A stretch of 64,000 bases of DNA, taken from the NCBI RefSeq assembly GCF_042683125.1, contig NZ_JBHUIY010000001.1:124001-188000 (forward strand). Reading direction: 5' to 3'. The notes under the pieces are model-generated. The model did not search any database. It was not told where the DNA came from and worked only from the letters and a program-made list of their open reading frames with translations. Of this stretch, positions 33,862 through 42,107 are shown piece after piece. Position 1 is the first letter of the stretch. Each line of letters starts with the position of its first letter. The DNA comes from Phaeospirillum tilakii (GTDB lineage Bacteria > Pseudomonadota > Alphaproteobacteria > Rhodospirillales > Magnetospirillaceae). Both the position numbers and the translations under genes were made by a program.

Positions 33862-35040
33862 ATGTTAGTGACTGAATCGGAACGGGCGCTGCTGCACGAG
33901 ATGCAGAAGATCAAGAAAGACCCGTTGGGGAAGCGCATCATTCATCTGTGCGCCTCGCAGATCGAGAAAGGTGCCGATCCGAAAGTCAATGTCGTTGAAA
34001 AAGCCACGGCATTGTTGCAAAGAAGTTTTGCGCATTCTCCGTATTACAGGTTATTCCGCGCCAATAACGGCGATATCTTTGTTGCCTATTCCCATGTCAC
34101 GATCTCCGACGTGCTGGAGGTCTGCGCGCAGTTGGAAAAGATGTTTCTGGGGGACGGGAGGTTCAACACCCGCAACCCCTATGGCGAGTATGCCTTTTTC
34201 AAGATCTGCGACGCCGGGACGGAATATGACAAGGTGATGGTTGCCATCCGCGCGATCATCGCCGCCGCGCAGGCGAGCGGGCAGGACAATCAGCCGGTAA
34301 AAAACATGATGCCGGAGCATCTGCCGATGCTGTCGGAGGTGCTGCGCACCAAGGACATGCGCAGTTGCATCTTCAATCAGCCGGTCTATTTCGTCGGGGA
34401 GAAGGTTCCCTCGATTGAATTTCTGGAATTTTCAGTTTCGACCAAGCAGATCCAGCTCCGCTTCATGCCAGACGTCAATCTTCAGGGCAATCCCTGGCTG
34501 TTCCATGCCTTGCGGGATGATTTCGACGTGGCCACGCTGCGGGGAATCGGCTCGGAGATCACGGAATATCGTCACAAGGGGTTCAGTCTGAACCTGTCCC
34601 TCAACACCGTGCTGGGGCGGGAGTTCCGAAACTTTTACGATCAGTTGCCGACCCGGATGGCCGGACGGATCGTGGCGGAGATCCACAAGACCGACATGGT
34701 GCAGAACATGGGGGCGATGCGTGATCTGCGGAAACTGGCCGATGCCAGGGGCTTCAAGATCGCCATCGACGGGGTCGACTGGCATGATTTCGAAGTGTTG
34801 TCGTTCAAGCGGCTGCGGCCCGATTTCGTCAAGCTGTCGTGGAACTGCGATCTGGTTTCGCTGCCGGAAGCGGACCTGAGGATTCTGGTGGAGGGGATCC
34901 ACGGCCTGGGCGAGGGCACCCAGGTGGTGCTGTGCCGCTGCGACGACCCCCGCGCCTTCCTGGTCGCCCGTGGCCTGCGGATCCGCTACGTCCAGGGTCG
35001 TCTCGCGGACCATTATTTCCGTACCGGCGACGAGATGTAG
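33862..35040 (+). CDS. Degenerate GGDEF-EAL protein, probably a cyclic di-GMP effector or non-catalytic
   Basis: 392 residues from the ATG at 33862; a GTG at 33856 is possible. The first half resembles a worn GGDEF domain, with NNGDIFVAY where GGDEF would be. The second half has the EAL scaffold: SLNTVLGREFRNFYDQLP, VAEIHKTDMVQNMGAMRDLR, ADARGFKIAIDGVDWHDF. The EAL signature itself and the DDFG metal motif are missing (DGVDW instead), so cleavage of c-di-GMP is unlikely. It may bind c-di-GMP or a protein partner. It has less extreme GC at third positions than the housekeeping genes. Confidence 0.75.
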   Translation: MLVTESERALLHEMQKIKKDPLGKRIIHLCASQIEKGADPKVNVVEKATALLQRSFAHSPYYRLFRANNGDIFVAYSHVTISDVLEVCAQLEKMFLGDGRFNTRNPYGEYAFFKICDAGTEYDKVMVAIRAIIAAAQASGQDNQPVKNMMPEHLPMLSEVLRTKDMRSCIFNQPVYFVGEKVPSIEFLEFSVSTKQIQLRFMPDVNLQGNPWLFHALRDDFDVATLRGIGSEITEYRHKGFSLNLSLNTVLGREFRNFYDQLPTRMAGRIVAEIHKTDMVQNMGAMRDLRKLADARGFKIAIDGVDWHDFEVLSFKRLRPDFVKLSWNCDLVSLPEADLRILVEGIHGLGEGTQVVLCRCDDPRAFLVARGLRIRYVQGRLADHYFRTGDEM

Positions 35041-35052
35041 GGGGGGCGCCGT

Positions 35053-35113
35053 TGGCGGGCTGCCGCCCGCACCCGCCCGGGGCGAGGCCCCTGACCCCAT
35101 TTTTATTTCAAAA
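35053..35113. repeat. Type B intergenic element (single arm plus linker)
   Basis: GGCGGGCTGCCGCCC, ACCCGCC, GGGGC..GCCCC, GACCCC, then the AT-rich linker (ATTTTTATTTCAAAAT). The second arm is absent; the lactonase-like gene stop follows at once. It lies between convergent genes and may act as their terminator. Confidence 0.65.
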
Positions 35114-35881
35114 TCAATATTCTATGTTGTCGTCTTTTTGCGGTGGGATATTCCAGCAATCGGGATCGTGACCAAACAGAATCCGCGCGCCGCCCTGCTC
35201 AAGGGCTTGCAGGCGGTCAAGGGAAGCCAGCAGGCTGTCACGATCGTCGATATATCGCGGCAGCCTTCGTTCCCGTAGGGTTCGGCGGAAAAAGCTGGCG
35301 TCGGCGGCGAGGACAACGGTGCCGTTCGCGAGTTTCAGCCGCAAGGACTGATGCCCCGGACTATGGCCGGGTGTCGGCAGGCAGGTGACCGAACCGTCGC
35401 CGAAGACGTCATACTCGCCGTCGATCAGGCGGACCTTGTGGCCGACGTCGAAATCCCGTGGATCGTAACCGTGCAAGGCGGCCTTGTCCGGGTCTCGGCT
35501 GGCCTCCCATTCGCGCCGTTGCACCAACAGGGTCGCGTTGGGGATCAGCGCGTTGCCGCCGACATGATCGAAATGAAAATGCGAGTTGATCAGCAGGTCG
35601 ATTTTCCCGGGATCCCGGTCGATCGCTTCCAGGTGGGCGCTGATCTCTTCCCCTGGCTGAAACGAGAGGCGGTAGGCGCTGGCCATCTCCTTGCCGATTC
35701 TGGCGGTGGGGTCGCGCTGGCAGTCAGGGTGCGGCCCGGTATCGAACAAAGCTCGCCCTTTCGGGTGTTCGATCAGAAAGGCCGGGATCGGCATCGTGAC
35801 GTCGCCTGCGCCACCGTCCATCACGCGGGCGAATTCGGCGGTCATCGTGCCGCAGGAAAAGGCGAAAATCTTCAGGGACAT
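35114..35881 (-). CDS. Metallo-beta-lactamase-fold hydrolase resembling N-acyl homoserine lactonases
   Basis: 255 residues. The two-metal motif HFHFDHVGG has His101, His103, Asp105 and His106, and LPTPGHSPGHQSLRL and FGHDPDCW supply later ligands. The layout PAFLIEHPKGRALFDTGPHPD is that of AHL lactonases and related enzymes, which open the lactone ring of quorum-sensing signals. The actual substrate here is not proved. No LuxI/LuxR gene is nearby. A MerR-family gene lies 199 bp upstream on the same strand, across a type A-like repeat. Confidence 0.85.
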   Translation of the reverse strand: MSLKIFAFSCGTMTAEFARVMDGGAGDVTMPIPAFLIEHPKGRALFDTGPHPDCQRDPTARIGKEMASAYRLSFQPGEEISAHLEAIDRDPGKIDLLINSHFHFDHVGGNALIPNATLLVQRREWEASRDPDKAALHGYDPRDFDVGHKVRLIDGEYDVFGDGSVTCLPTPGHSPGHQSLRLKLANGTVVLAADASFFRRTLRERRLPRYIDDRDSLLASLDRLQALEQGGARILFGHDPDCWNIPPQKDDNIEY

Positions 35882-35929
35882 CGGGCGCGACCTTAATAAA
35901 GCGGTGTCGAGTCTATCTTGAACCGCAGC

Positions 35930-36021
35930 CTGCGCCCAACCTGAGAGGTGCCGCCCCCGAACGACCATCGAAGCAGGTCCAGGAGCCGTCGCCTCCTGGC
36001 GGGTGTCGGCGGAGGCCACCC
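35930..36021. repeat. Type A-like element with conserved spacer, degenerate
   Basis: It contains GCGCCCAACCTGA, CGAACGACCATCGAAGCAGG, TCCAGGAG..CTCCTGG and GCGGGTGTCGGCGGAGGCCA. The order and words match the copy at 37343-37434, including the 20-base spacer, but the terminal hairpin has decayed. Confidence 0.7.
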
Positions 36022-36080
36022 TTAATCGAGCGTCTTGCGCCGGGATGCCCCCCGTGCCGACGACCCCCGCTCTTTTCGGG

Positions 36081-36440
36081 CTACGGGGTGGAGGCGTCCA
36101 GCTGCGCCAGCAGGTCGGCCAGCAGGGCGCGGCTTTGGTTCAGCGTTTCGATCCGGTGGTCAACCACAAGGATCTGACGACGCAGAAGAGATTTCAATTC
36201 GTCACAGGGTTCAAAGTCGGGCCGCCCCACCAGGGCGCAGGGAAGAAACTGGCGGATTACCGGCAAGGTCAGGCCGGCGAGTCCCAATGCCTTGATGCGA
36301 ATGACGGTTTCTTCGTCGGAGTGCTGGTAGGCCCGATAGCCGCGCTCGGTTCGCCGGGGAGCCAGCAGTCCCTCGGCCTCATAATAGCGCAGCATGCGAA
36401 TACTGACGCCCGTTCGCCGGGACAGTTCACCGATCTTCAT
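36081..36440 (-). CDS. MerR-family transcriptional regulator
   Basis: 119 residues from the ATG at 36440. The N-terminal winged helix is textbook: MKIGELSRRTGVSIRMLRYY, then EAEGLLAPRRTERGYRAY. A dimer helix follows, and the short C-terminus has only one cysteine-proline pair, so metal sensing is uncertain. It is divergent from a class-IV aminotransferase whose promoter holds a MerR-type box, so it very probably switches that gene. Confidence 0.93.
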   Translation of the reverse strand: MKIGELSRRTGVSIRMLRYYEAEGLLAPRRTERGYRAYQHSDEETVIRIKALGLAGLTLPVIRQFLPCALVGRPDFEPCDELKSLLRRQILVVDHRIETLNQSRALLADLLAQLDASTP

Positions 36441-36448
36441 GACGGGGC

Positions 36449-36480
36449 TTGACCCTGACAGTGCTGTCACAGGCTATAGC
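36449..36480 (+). promoter_or_regulatory. MerR-type promoter: long spacer with centred dyad
   Basis: The -35 is TTGACC (36449-36454) and the -10 is CTATAG or TATAGC (from 36474/36475), giving a spacer of 19-20 bp, longer than the normal 17. Inside it sits the perfect dyad TGACAG-TG-CTGTCA (36456-36469). MerR-family activators twist such long-spaced promoters into working shape. It points at the aminotransferase gene. Confidence 0.8.
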
Positions 36481-36517
36481 ACGGGCTTGATCTGGTAAAC
36501 CGCCCGGGAGCAAGCCG

Positions 36518-37330
36518 ATGTCGGAAAATGTTCAGTTTCAAACCCATCTCGACGGGCGTCCGGCCACCGCCATCGATCTGGCCCCGCTGGCCTTTGCCGG
36601 CTTCGCCCATTTCACCGCCATGCAGGTGCGGGCCGGATGCGTGCGCGGCCTGGATCTTCATCTGGCCCGATTGAGGTCGGCATCACGGGTCTTTTTTGGC
36701 AGCGCCCTGCCGGATGATCAGGTTTGCGCCTATCTCCGTTCGGCGCTGGCGGATGGTCCCGCCGATCTGTCGCTGACGGCAACGATGTTTTCGCGCACGG
36801 GAGAATTCACGCCCACGGGCTTGGCCAACGATCCGGCGGTTCTGGTGCGAACCGGCCCGGCCGCGACCGGCCCGGCCGGCCCGTTGCGGCTGATGGCCGT
36901 GGCGCATCAACGGCTTCTGCCGACGATCAAGCATGTCGGCGAGTCGGCCAAGACCCTTTATCTGCGTCAAGCGGTGCATGCGGGGTTCGATGATTCCGCC
37001 TTCATCGATTCCGAGGGACGGCTCAGCGAGGCCACGATCTGGAATCTGGCTTTCTGGGACGGCGAGGCGGTGATCTGGCCTGAAGCAACCATGCTTCCGG
37101 GGATCACGATGGCGATTGTCCGGCGCCAACTGCAACGGCTCGGCGTTCCACAACGGCAGCAACCGATCACGCTCGAGGGGCTGAAGGGGATGGCGGGCGC
37201 CGCGGTGATGAATTCCTGGACTCCGGGTGTTTCAGTCAGCCGGATCGGTGCCCAGGATCTGCCTATGTCGTCCCGGTTCCTGGATATCCTGCACCAAGCT
37301 TACCGGGAGGAGCCTCCTGAAAATTTCTGA
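36518..37330 (+). CDS. Class-IV PLP-dependent aminotransferase-like enzyme
   Basis: 270 residues. The fold-type IV pattern is present: TIKHVGESAKTLYLRQ with the PLP lysine probably Lys138, and RLSEATIWNLAFWDGE with Glu171 that contacts the PLP ring nitrogen. Relatives include branched-chain aminotransferases, D-amino-acid aminotransferases and aminodeoxychorismate lyase; I cannot tell which reaction this does. It is transcribed from the MerR-type promoter upstream and is likely induced by that regulator's signal. Confidence 0.87.
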   Translation: MSENVQFQTHLDGRPATAIDLAPLAFAGFAHFTAMQVRAGCVRGLDLHLARLRSASRVFFGSALPDDQVCAYLRSALADGPADLSLTATMFSRTGEFTPTGLANDPAVLVRTGPAATGPAGPLRLMAVAHQRLLPTIKHVGESAKTLYLRQAVHAGFDDSAFIDSEGRLSEATIWNLAFWDGEAVIWPEATMLPGITMAIVRRQLQRLGVPQRQQPITLEGLKGMAGAAVMNSWTPGVSVSRIGAQDLPMSSRFLDILHQAYREEPPENF

Positions 37331-37342
37331 CTTTCCCGTGTT

Positions 37343-37434
37343 GCCCGCGCCCAAGCTGAAGATTGCTGGCCACGAACGACCATCGAAGCAGGTCCAGGAG
37401 CCGCTGGCTCCTGGCGGGTGTGGGCGGAGCCCAC
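37343..37434. repeat. Type A element with conserved spacer (reverse arm)
   Basis: GCGCCCAAGCTGAA, CGAACGACCATCGAAGCAGG, a TCCAGGAGCC..GGCTCCTGG hairpin, CGGGTGT, then GGGCGGAGCCCACG. The left part matches the spacer of the pair at 22213-22374, which shows the spacer is a true part of the element. It lies between convergent genes. Confidence 0.8.
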
Positions 37435-37449
37435 GTTTTCTTTTATTTT

Positions 37450-37989
37450 CTAATCCTTATCGAGCGCCTTGTGCCGGGCGTTATCCCAATCGCGCGGCAG
37501 GACGACATCACCGGCCCATAACCCGCGCTTGGCATTGATCGCCTGAAGCTGGCTATCTTCATAAGGTCCATCCTTGGCGGCGCGGGCGACGCCGGCCTGA
37601 ACCAGGAGTCGCCCAAGATCGCCTTCGACGGTGCGGCAGCGCCCCCACAATTCGCCGCCGCCGACATCGAGCAGTTCGCAGGCGACGCCGTTCCTGACCA
37701 GATCGGCCATCTTGCGCTTGGCGAGGCGGGCGCAGTCGAATTCCTCGCGGCTGGCGCGGCTGGCGCACAGATCCTTGCGGCCGGGCACGGTGATGCCGAT
37801 CAGGCTGACCGAGAGTCCATGGAGTTGAAGCGAGCCGGCATCGAACGCCTCGGCGCGCCCCCAGGCGCAGGCGGTGCCGTCGGCGTCCTCGGCGCAGCGC
37901 GGCAGCGGCGGGGGCGGGGTGGGGGCGGCGGTCTGGGCGTTGGCGACGGCCGGGAGCAGGGCGAGAAGCAGGAGGGGCAGGGCACGCAT
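37450..37989 (-). CDS. Secreted staphylococcal-nuclease-like protein with altered active site
   Basis: 179 residues with a signal peptide (cleavage near VANAQ, residue 19). The SNase-like plan is visible: SLQLHGLSVSLIGITVPG, KRKMADLVRNGVACELLD, GELWGRCRTVEGDLGRLLVQ and GLWAGDVVLPRDW. The residues that normally hold calcium and the catalytic Arg are changed (DAGS instead of DGDT, GITVPG instead of GIDAPE), so nuclease activity is doubtful. It may bind nucleic acid or have another role in the periplasm. Confidence 0.75.
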   Translation of the reverse strand: MRALPLLLLALLPAVANAQTAAPTPPPPLPRCAEDADGTACAWGRAEAFDAGSLQLHGLSVSLIGITVPGRKDLCASRASREEFDCARLAKRKMADLVRNGVACELLDVGGGELWGRCRTVEGDLGRLLVQAGVARAAKDGPYEDSQLQAINAKRGLWAGDVVLPRDWDNARHKALDKD

Positions 37990-38028
37990 GACGCGAGTCT
38001 AGCACGACGATAACGGCGGTGCAAAACC

Positions 38029-38058
38029 TGGACAGGTCAAGGCGACGCGCGGTAAATA
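38029..38058 (+). promoter_or_regulatory. Possible alaS promoter
   Basis: TGGACA (38029-38034) and TAAATA (38053-38058) are separated by 18 bp and lie about 60 bp upstream of the alaS start. This is the best sigma-70-like match in the alaS leader. Confidence 0.4.
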
Positions 38059-38116
38059 GACCCGCCTTGCGGCCGGGTTACTCCGCCGCCCCATTTTCCG
38101 TTGTTTCAGGATCGCC

Positions 38117-40753
38117 ATGCAGACCGCCAACGACATCCGCTCCACGTTCCTCGGCTTCTTCGAGAAAAACGGCCATGAAGTGGTGCCGTCCAGCCCGTTG
38201 GTGCCGCGCAACGACCCGACCCTGATGTTCACCAACGCCGGGATGGTGCAGTTCAAGAACGTCTTCACCGGGGTGGAGAAGCGCGATTACGTCCGCGCCA
38301 CCACCGCGCAGAAGTGCGTCCGCGCCGGCGGCAAGCACAACGACCTTGATAACGTCGGCTACACCGCGCGGCATCACACCTTCTTCGAGATGCTGGGCAA
38401 TTTTTCGTTCGGCGACTATTTCAAGGAACGGGCGATCGAGCTGGCCTGGACCCTGATCACCCGCGAGTTCGGCATTCCGGCCGAGCGGCTGCTGGTGACG
38501 GTCTATCACGACGATGACGAGGCGTTCGGCCACTGGAAGAAGATCGCCGGCCTGCCGGATTCGCGGATCATCCGCATTCCGACCTCCGACAATTTCTGGG
38601 CGATGGGCGACACCGGCCCGTGCGGTCCCTGTTCCGAGATCTTCTATGACCATGGCGAGAAGATCGCCGGTGGTCCGCCCGGCAGCGCCGACCAGGACGG
38701 CGACCGCTTCATCGAGATCTGGAACCTCGTCTTCATGCAGTACGAGCAGGTCGACAAGGAGACCCGCCTCGCGCTGCCCAAGCCCAGCATCGACACCGGG
38801 ATGGGGCTGGAGCGCCTCGCCGCCTTGTTGCAGGGCAAGCACGACAATTACGACGTTGATCTGCTGCGCTCGCTGATCGAGGCCTCGGCCGACGCCTCGA
38901 ACACCGATCCCGACGGCCCGTTCCGGGTGTCGCACCGGGTGGTGGCCGACCATCTGCGCTCGTCGGCGTTCCTGATCGCCGACGGGGTGCTGCCGTCGAA
39001 CGAGGGGCGCGGCTATGTGCTGCGGCGGATCATGCGGCGGGCGATGCGCCATGCCCAGATGATGGGCTGCCGCGATCCGCTGCTGTGGCGGCTGGTGCCG
39101 GCGCTGGTGCGGCAGATGGGGCCGGCCTATCCCGAACTGGAGCGGGCCAGCGCGGCGATCGCCGACACGCTGAAGACCGAGGAGACCCGCTTCCGCGCCA
39201 CCCTCGACAAGGGGCTGAAGCTGCTGGAGGACGAGATCTCGGCGCTGGGCGGCGGTCAGAAGCTGCCGGGCGCGGTGGCGTTCAAGCTGTACGACACCTA
39301 CGGCTTCCCGCTCGATTTGACCCAGGACGCGCTGAAGGGCCGGGGGATCGCGGTCGATACCGACGGGTTCGACGCCGAGATGAAGGCGCAGCGCCAGCGC
39401 GCCAAGGCGGCGTGGGCCGGCTCGGGCGAGGCGGCGACCGAGGGGGCGTGGTTCGACCTCAAGGAGCGGCTGGGGGCCAGCGAGTTCCTCGGCTATGACA
39501 CCACCGAGGCCGAGGGCCGGATCCTGGCCTTCGTCGATGCCGCCAATGCCGAGCCGGCCGAGGTGACCGAGGGGCTGGAAGTGGCGGTGATCGTCAACCA
39601 GACCCCGTTCTACGGCGAGTCCGGCGGTCAGGTCGGCGATACCGGCCTGATCGAGACCGCCACCGGCCGTTTGCGGGTCACCGACACCCAGAAGAAGCTG
39701 GGCGACCTGATCATCCATCGCGGCGTGGTCGAAAGCGGCCGGCTCGCGGTCGGCAGCGACGCCCGGCTGGTGGTCGATGCCGAGCGGCGCGACGCCACCC
39801 GCGCCCACCATTCCGCCACCCACCTGCTGCACGCCGCGCTGCGCCAGACCCTGGGCGAGCACGTCACCCAGAAGGGCAGCCAGGTCGGCCCCGACCGGCT
39901 GCGGTTCGACTTCGCCCACAATCAGGCGCTCGATCTGGCCGAACTGCGCGCGGTCGAGGCCCAGGTCAACCGCCAGATCCGCGCCAATGCCGGGGTCGCC
40001 ACCAAGGTGATGGGCCAGGAAGAGGCGATCAAGGCCGGGGCGATGGCCCTGTTCGGCGAGAAGTACGGCGACGAGGTCCGGGTGGTGACGATGGGCGGCG
40101 GCGAGGCTGCGACCTTCTCGGTCGAGCTGTGCGGCGGCACCCATGTCCGCCGCACCGGCGACATCGGCGGCTTCAAGATCGTCGGCGAAAGCGCGGTCGC
40201 GGCCGGCATCCGCCGGGTCGAGGCGGTGACCGGGGCGGCGTTCCTGGCCTGGGCCCAGGCCGAGGAGGATCTGCTCCACCGCGCCGCCGAGACGCTGCGG
40301 ATCGCCCCGGCCGATCTGCCGGCCCGCATCGCCCAGGTGCTGGACGACCGCCGCAAGCTGGAACGCGAGCTGGCCGAGGCGCGCAAGCAGCTCGCCACCG
40401 GCGGCGGCCAGGGCGCGGCGACCCGGACGATTGCCGGGATCACCTATGCCGGCCGGGTGCTGGACGGGGTGCCGGCCAAGGACCTGAAGGGAATGGCCGA
40501 CGAGATCAAGAAGCAGATCGGCTCGGGCGTGGTGGCGCTGGCCGCCACCGCCGACGGCAAGGCCTCGCTGGTGGTGGCGGTGACCGCCGACCTGACCGCG
40601 AAGTTCAGCGCGGTCGATCTGGTGCGGGTGGGGTCGGAGGCGCTGGGCGGCAAGGGCGGCGGTGGCCGTCCCGACATGGCCCAGGCCGGCGGCCCCGATG
40701 CCGCCAAGGCCGAAGCGGCGGTCGAGGCGATCGCCGCCGCGCTGGAAAAGTAG
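38117..40753 (+). CDS. alaS: Alanyl-tRNA synthetase
   Basis: 878 residues, standard for AlaRS. The aminoacylation domain begins RSTFLGFFEKNGHEVVPSSP and includes the class II motifs. The editing domain has HHSATHLLHAAL and CGGTHVRRTGDIGGF with its zinc-binding residues, and the C-Ala domain ends the protein. It loads tRNA-Ala and clears mischarged serine or glycine. The ATG at 38117 is the usual start (MQTANDIRSTF). It appears to be a single-gene transcript ending in repeat elements. Confidence 0.98.
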   Translation: MQTANDIRSTFLGFFEKNGHEVVPSSPLVPRNDPTLMFTNAGMVQFKNVFTGVEKRDYVRATTAQKCVRAGGKHNDLDNVGYTARHHTFFEMLGNFSFGDYFKERAIELAWTLITREFGIPAERLLVTVYHDDDEAFGHWKKIAGLPDSRIIRIPTSDNFWAMGDTGPCGPCSEIFYDHGEKIAGGPPGSADQDGDRFIEIWNLVFMQYEQVDKETRLALPKPSIDTGMGLERLAALLQGKHDNYDVDLLRSLIEASADASNTDPDGPFRVSHRVVADHLRSSAFLIADGVLPSNEGRGYVLRRIMRRAMRHAQMMGCRDPLLWRLVPALVRQMGPAYPELERASAAIADTLKTEETRFRATLDKGLKLLEDEISALGGGQKLPGAVAFKLYDTYGFPLDLTQDALKGRGIAVDTDGFDAEMKAQRQRAKAAWAGSGEAATEGAWFDLKERLGASEFLGYDTTEAEGRILAFVDAANAEPAEVTEGLEVAVIVNQTPFYGESGGQVGDTGLIETATGRLRVTDTQKKLGDLIIHRGVVESGRLAVGSDARLVVDAERRDATRAHHSATHLLHAALRQTLGEHVTQKGSQVGPDRLRFDFAHNQALDLAELRAVEAQVNRQIRANAGVATKVMGQEEAIKAGAMALFGEKYGDEVRVVTMGGGEAATFSVELCGGTHVRRTGDIGGFKIVGESAVAAGIRRVEAVTGAAFLAWAQAEEDLLHRAAETLRIAPADLPARIAQVLDDRRKLERELAEARKQLATGGGQGAATRTIAGITYAGRVLDGVPAKDLKGMADEIKKQIGSGVVALAATADGKASLVVAVTADLTAKFSAVDLVRVGSEALGGKGGGGRPDMAQAGGPDAAKAEAAVEAIAAALEK

Positions 40754-40796
40754 GACCGTAACGGGCTGCGGGCGGTTGTGCCGTCCGCGCCCTTAC

Positions 40797-41152
40797 GCGG
40801 GCTGCCGCCCGCGACCCGCCTGGAGGCTTCCGCCTCCAGACCTCCCCTGTTTTTGAAAAGCTCAATTCGCGTTAAGTCGGTCCGGCGGATATCGGGTTTT
40901 GGAGTGATGTGGGCTCCGCCCACACCCGCCAAGGGCCGCAAGGCCCTTGGAACCCATTGGGGATCGGGGGCGGATCGGCCTTCCCGCTTGGGCGCGGGTG
41001 TTGGCCGCGCGAAGGGCAAGGAAAGGGTTCCAAGGGCCTTGCGGCCCTTGGCGGGGGCGGGCAGAGCCCGCGAAGAGTCTTCCCCCTTAACGCGAATTGA
41101 GCCTTAAAGGGGGGCGCCCCAAATGGTCTTGGGCGAGTGCCCAACAAGGGGC
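40797..41152. repeat. Nested repeat: type A pair inside a type B element, bounded by 17-bp inverted repeats
   Basis: The type B left arm is at 40797-40859 (GGGCTGCCGCCC, CTGGAGG..CCTCCAG, CCCCTGTTTTTGAAAA). Next comes GCTCAATTCGCGTTAAG at 40860-40876, with its perfect inverse at 41086-41102. Between these is a type A pair: forward arm 40908-40955, spacer, reverse arm 41026-41072. The type B right arm then runs 41103-41152 (AAAGGGG, GGGCGCCCC, TTGGGCG...GCCCAA). The segment 41005-41074 is identical over 70 bp to 62528-62597. Confidence 0.8.
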
Positions 41153-41182
41153 GCGGTTATCTCTTCCCCGGATTTCCACAAA

Positions 41183-41216
41183 AAAACGGCGCGGACCGTG
41201 AGGGCCGCGCCGTTTT
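41183..41216 (-). terminator. Rho-independent terminator of the DsbA-type gene
   Basis: AAAACGGCGCGG at 41183-41194 pairs perfectly with CCGCGCCGTTTT at 41205-41216 across a 10-base loop. On the minus strand a U-run (A-run 41179-41186 on plus) follows, 17 bp after the stop. Confidence 0.88.
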
Positions 41217-41232
41217 CGTCAGTGATTGGCGG

Positions 41233-42009
41233 TCAGTTCTTGGCGTTGGCCGGGGTGCCCTTGCGGGCGTTGTCGATCAACTGACGCACGGTGGTCTGGT
41301 CGAGCGCGGTCGACAGGATGCGGTCGCCGATGATGAAGGTCGGCGTGCCGCCGATCGCCAGGGTATGGGCGAGGTCGGAGATCTTGGTCAGTTCGCGGTC
41401 GATCTCGGGGCCGGTGGCGGCCTTCTTGAGCTGATCGGCGTTGTAGCCCTGGTCGGCGGCCAGCTTCAGCACCGTCTTCTCGTCGAGCTTGCCGCGATAC
41501 TTCATCAAAGCGCGGTGGAGGTCGTCGTACTTGGCCGGGTTGGCGGCGCGGGCGGCGAGGGCGACGCGGGAGGCGAACACCGAATCCGGGCCGAGGATCG
41601 GCAGTTCCTTCAGCACCAGCCGGACCTTGCCGTCGGCCTTGACCGCGTCCCACAGCGACTCGTAGGTCTGCTTGCAGAAGCCGCAATTGTAATCGAAGAA
41701 CTCGACGATGGTGACGTCGCCCTTCGGATTGCCGGCAACCGGATCGTCGGCGTTGTGGAAGATCTCGTCCTTGCGGGCTTCGAGCATCTTGTGGGCGTCG
41801 GCCTCGGCCTGGGCGCGCATCTTCTCGCGCAGCGCCTCCAGGGTTTCGGCCAGCACCTCGGGATGCTCCATCAGGTAATCGCGCACCACCTTCTTGACCG
41901 CCTCGGCCTGCTTGGGAGTCAGGGCGCCGCTGTCCTGGGCGGTGGCCGGCGACGCCGACAGGACCAGGCCGGAAGTCACGGCGAGGGCGGCTAGGGCTTT
42001 GACGATCAT
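41233..42009 (-). CDS. DsbA-family periplasmic thiol-disulfide oxidoreductase
   Basis: 258 residues. The signal peptide ends near SPATAQ (residue 25). An N-terminal helical region (LTPKQAEAVKKVVRDYLMEH) is typical of the Com1/BdbD/ScsC-type branch. The thioredoxin fold has the active site FFDYNCGFCKQTYE and the cis-proline loop GGTPTFIIGD. It should make or rearrange disulfides in exported proteins. The ATG at 42009 gives the clean signal peptide. A strong terminator follows. Confidence 0.92.
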   Translation of the reverse strand: MIVKALAALAVTSGLVLSASPATAQDSGALTPKQAEAVKKVVRDYLMEHPEVLAETLEALREKMRAQAEADAHKMLEARKDEIFHNADDPVAGNPKGDVTIVEFFDYNCGFCKQTYESLWDAVKADGKVRLVLKELPILGPDSVFASRVALAARAANPAKYDDLHRALMKYRGKLDEKTVLKLAADQGYNADQLKKAATGPEIDRELTKISDLAHTLAIGGTPTFIIGDRILSTALDQTTVRQLIDNARKGTPANAKN

Positions 42010-42107
42010 GGGGGCTACAACCTTCGCAATCCATGAGGATGAGGGGGGCATATTGGCCGGACTCCGCCGCCGGGGCAAGCGCCCTCGCACGGCGGAGGCG
42101 GCCCGGG

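Noticed and set aside
35114..35881. Naming the MBL-fold enzyme AiiA or AttM
   Set aside because: The fold and motif fit, but there is no quorum-sensing gene nearby and the family also contains other lactonases, so a symbol is not justified.
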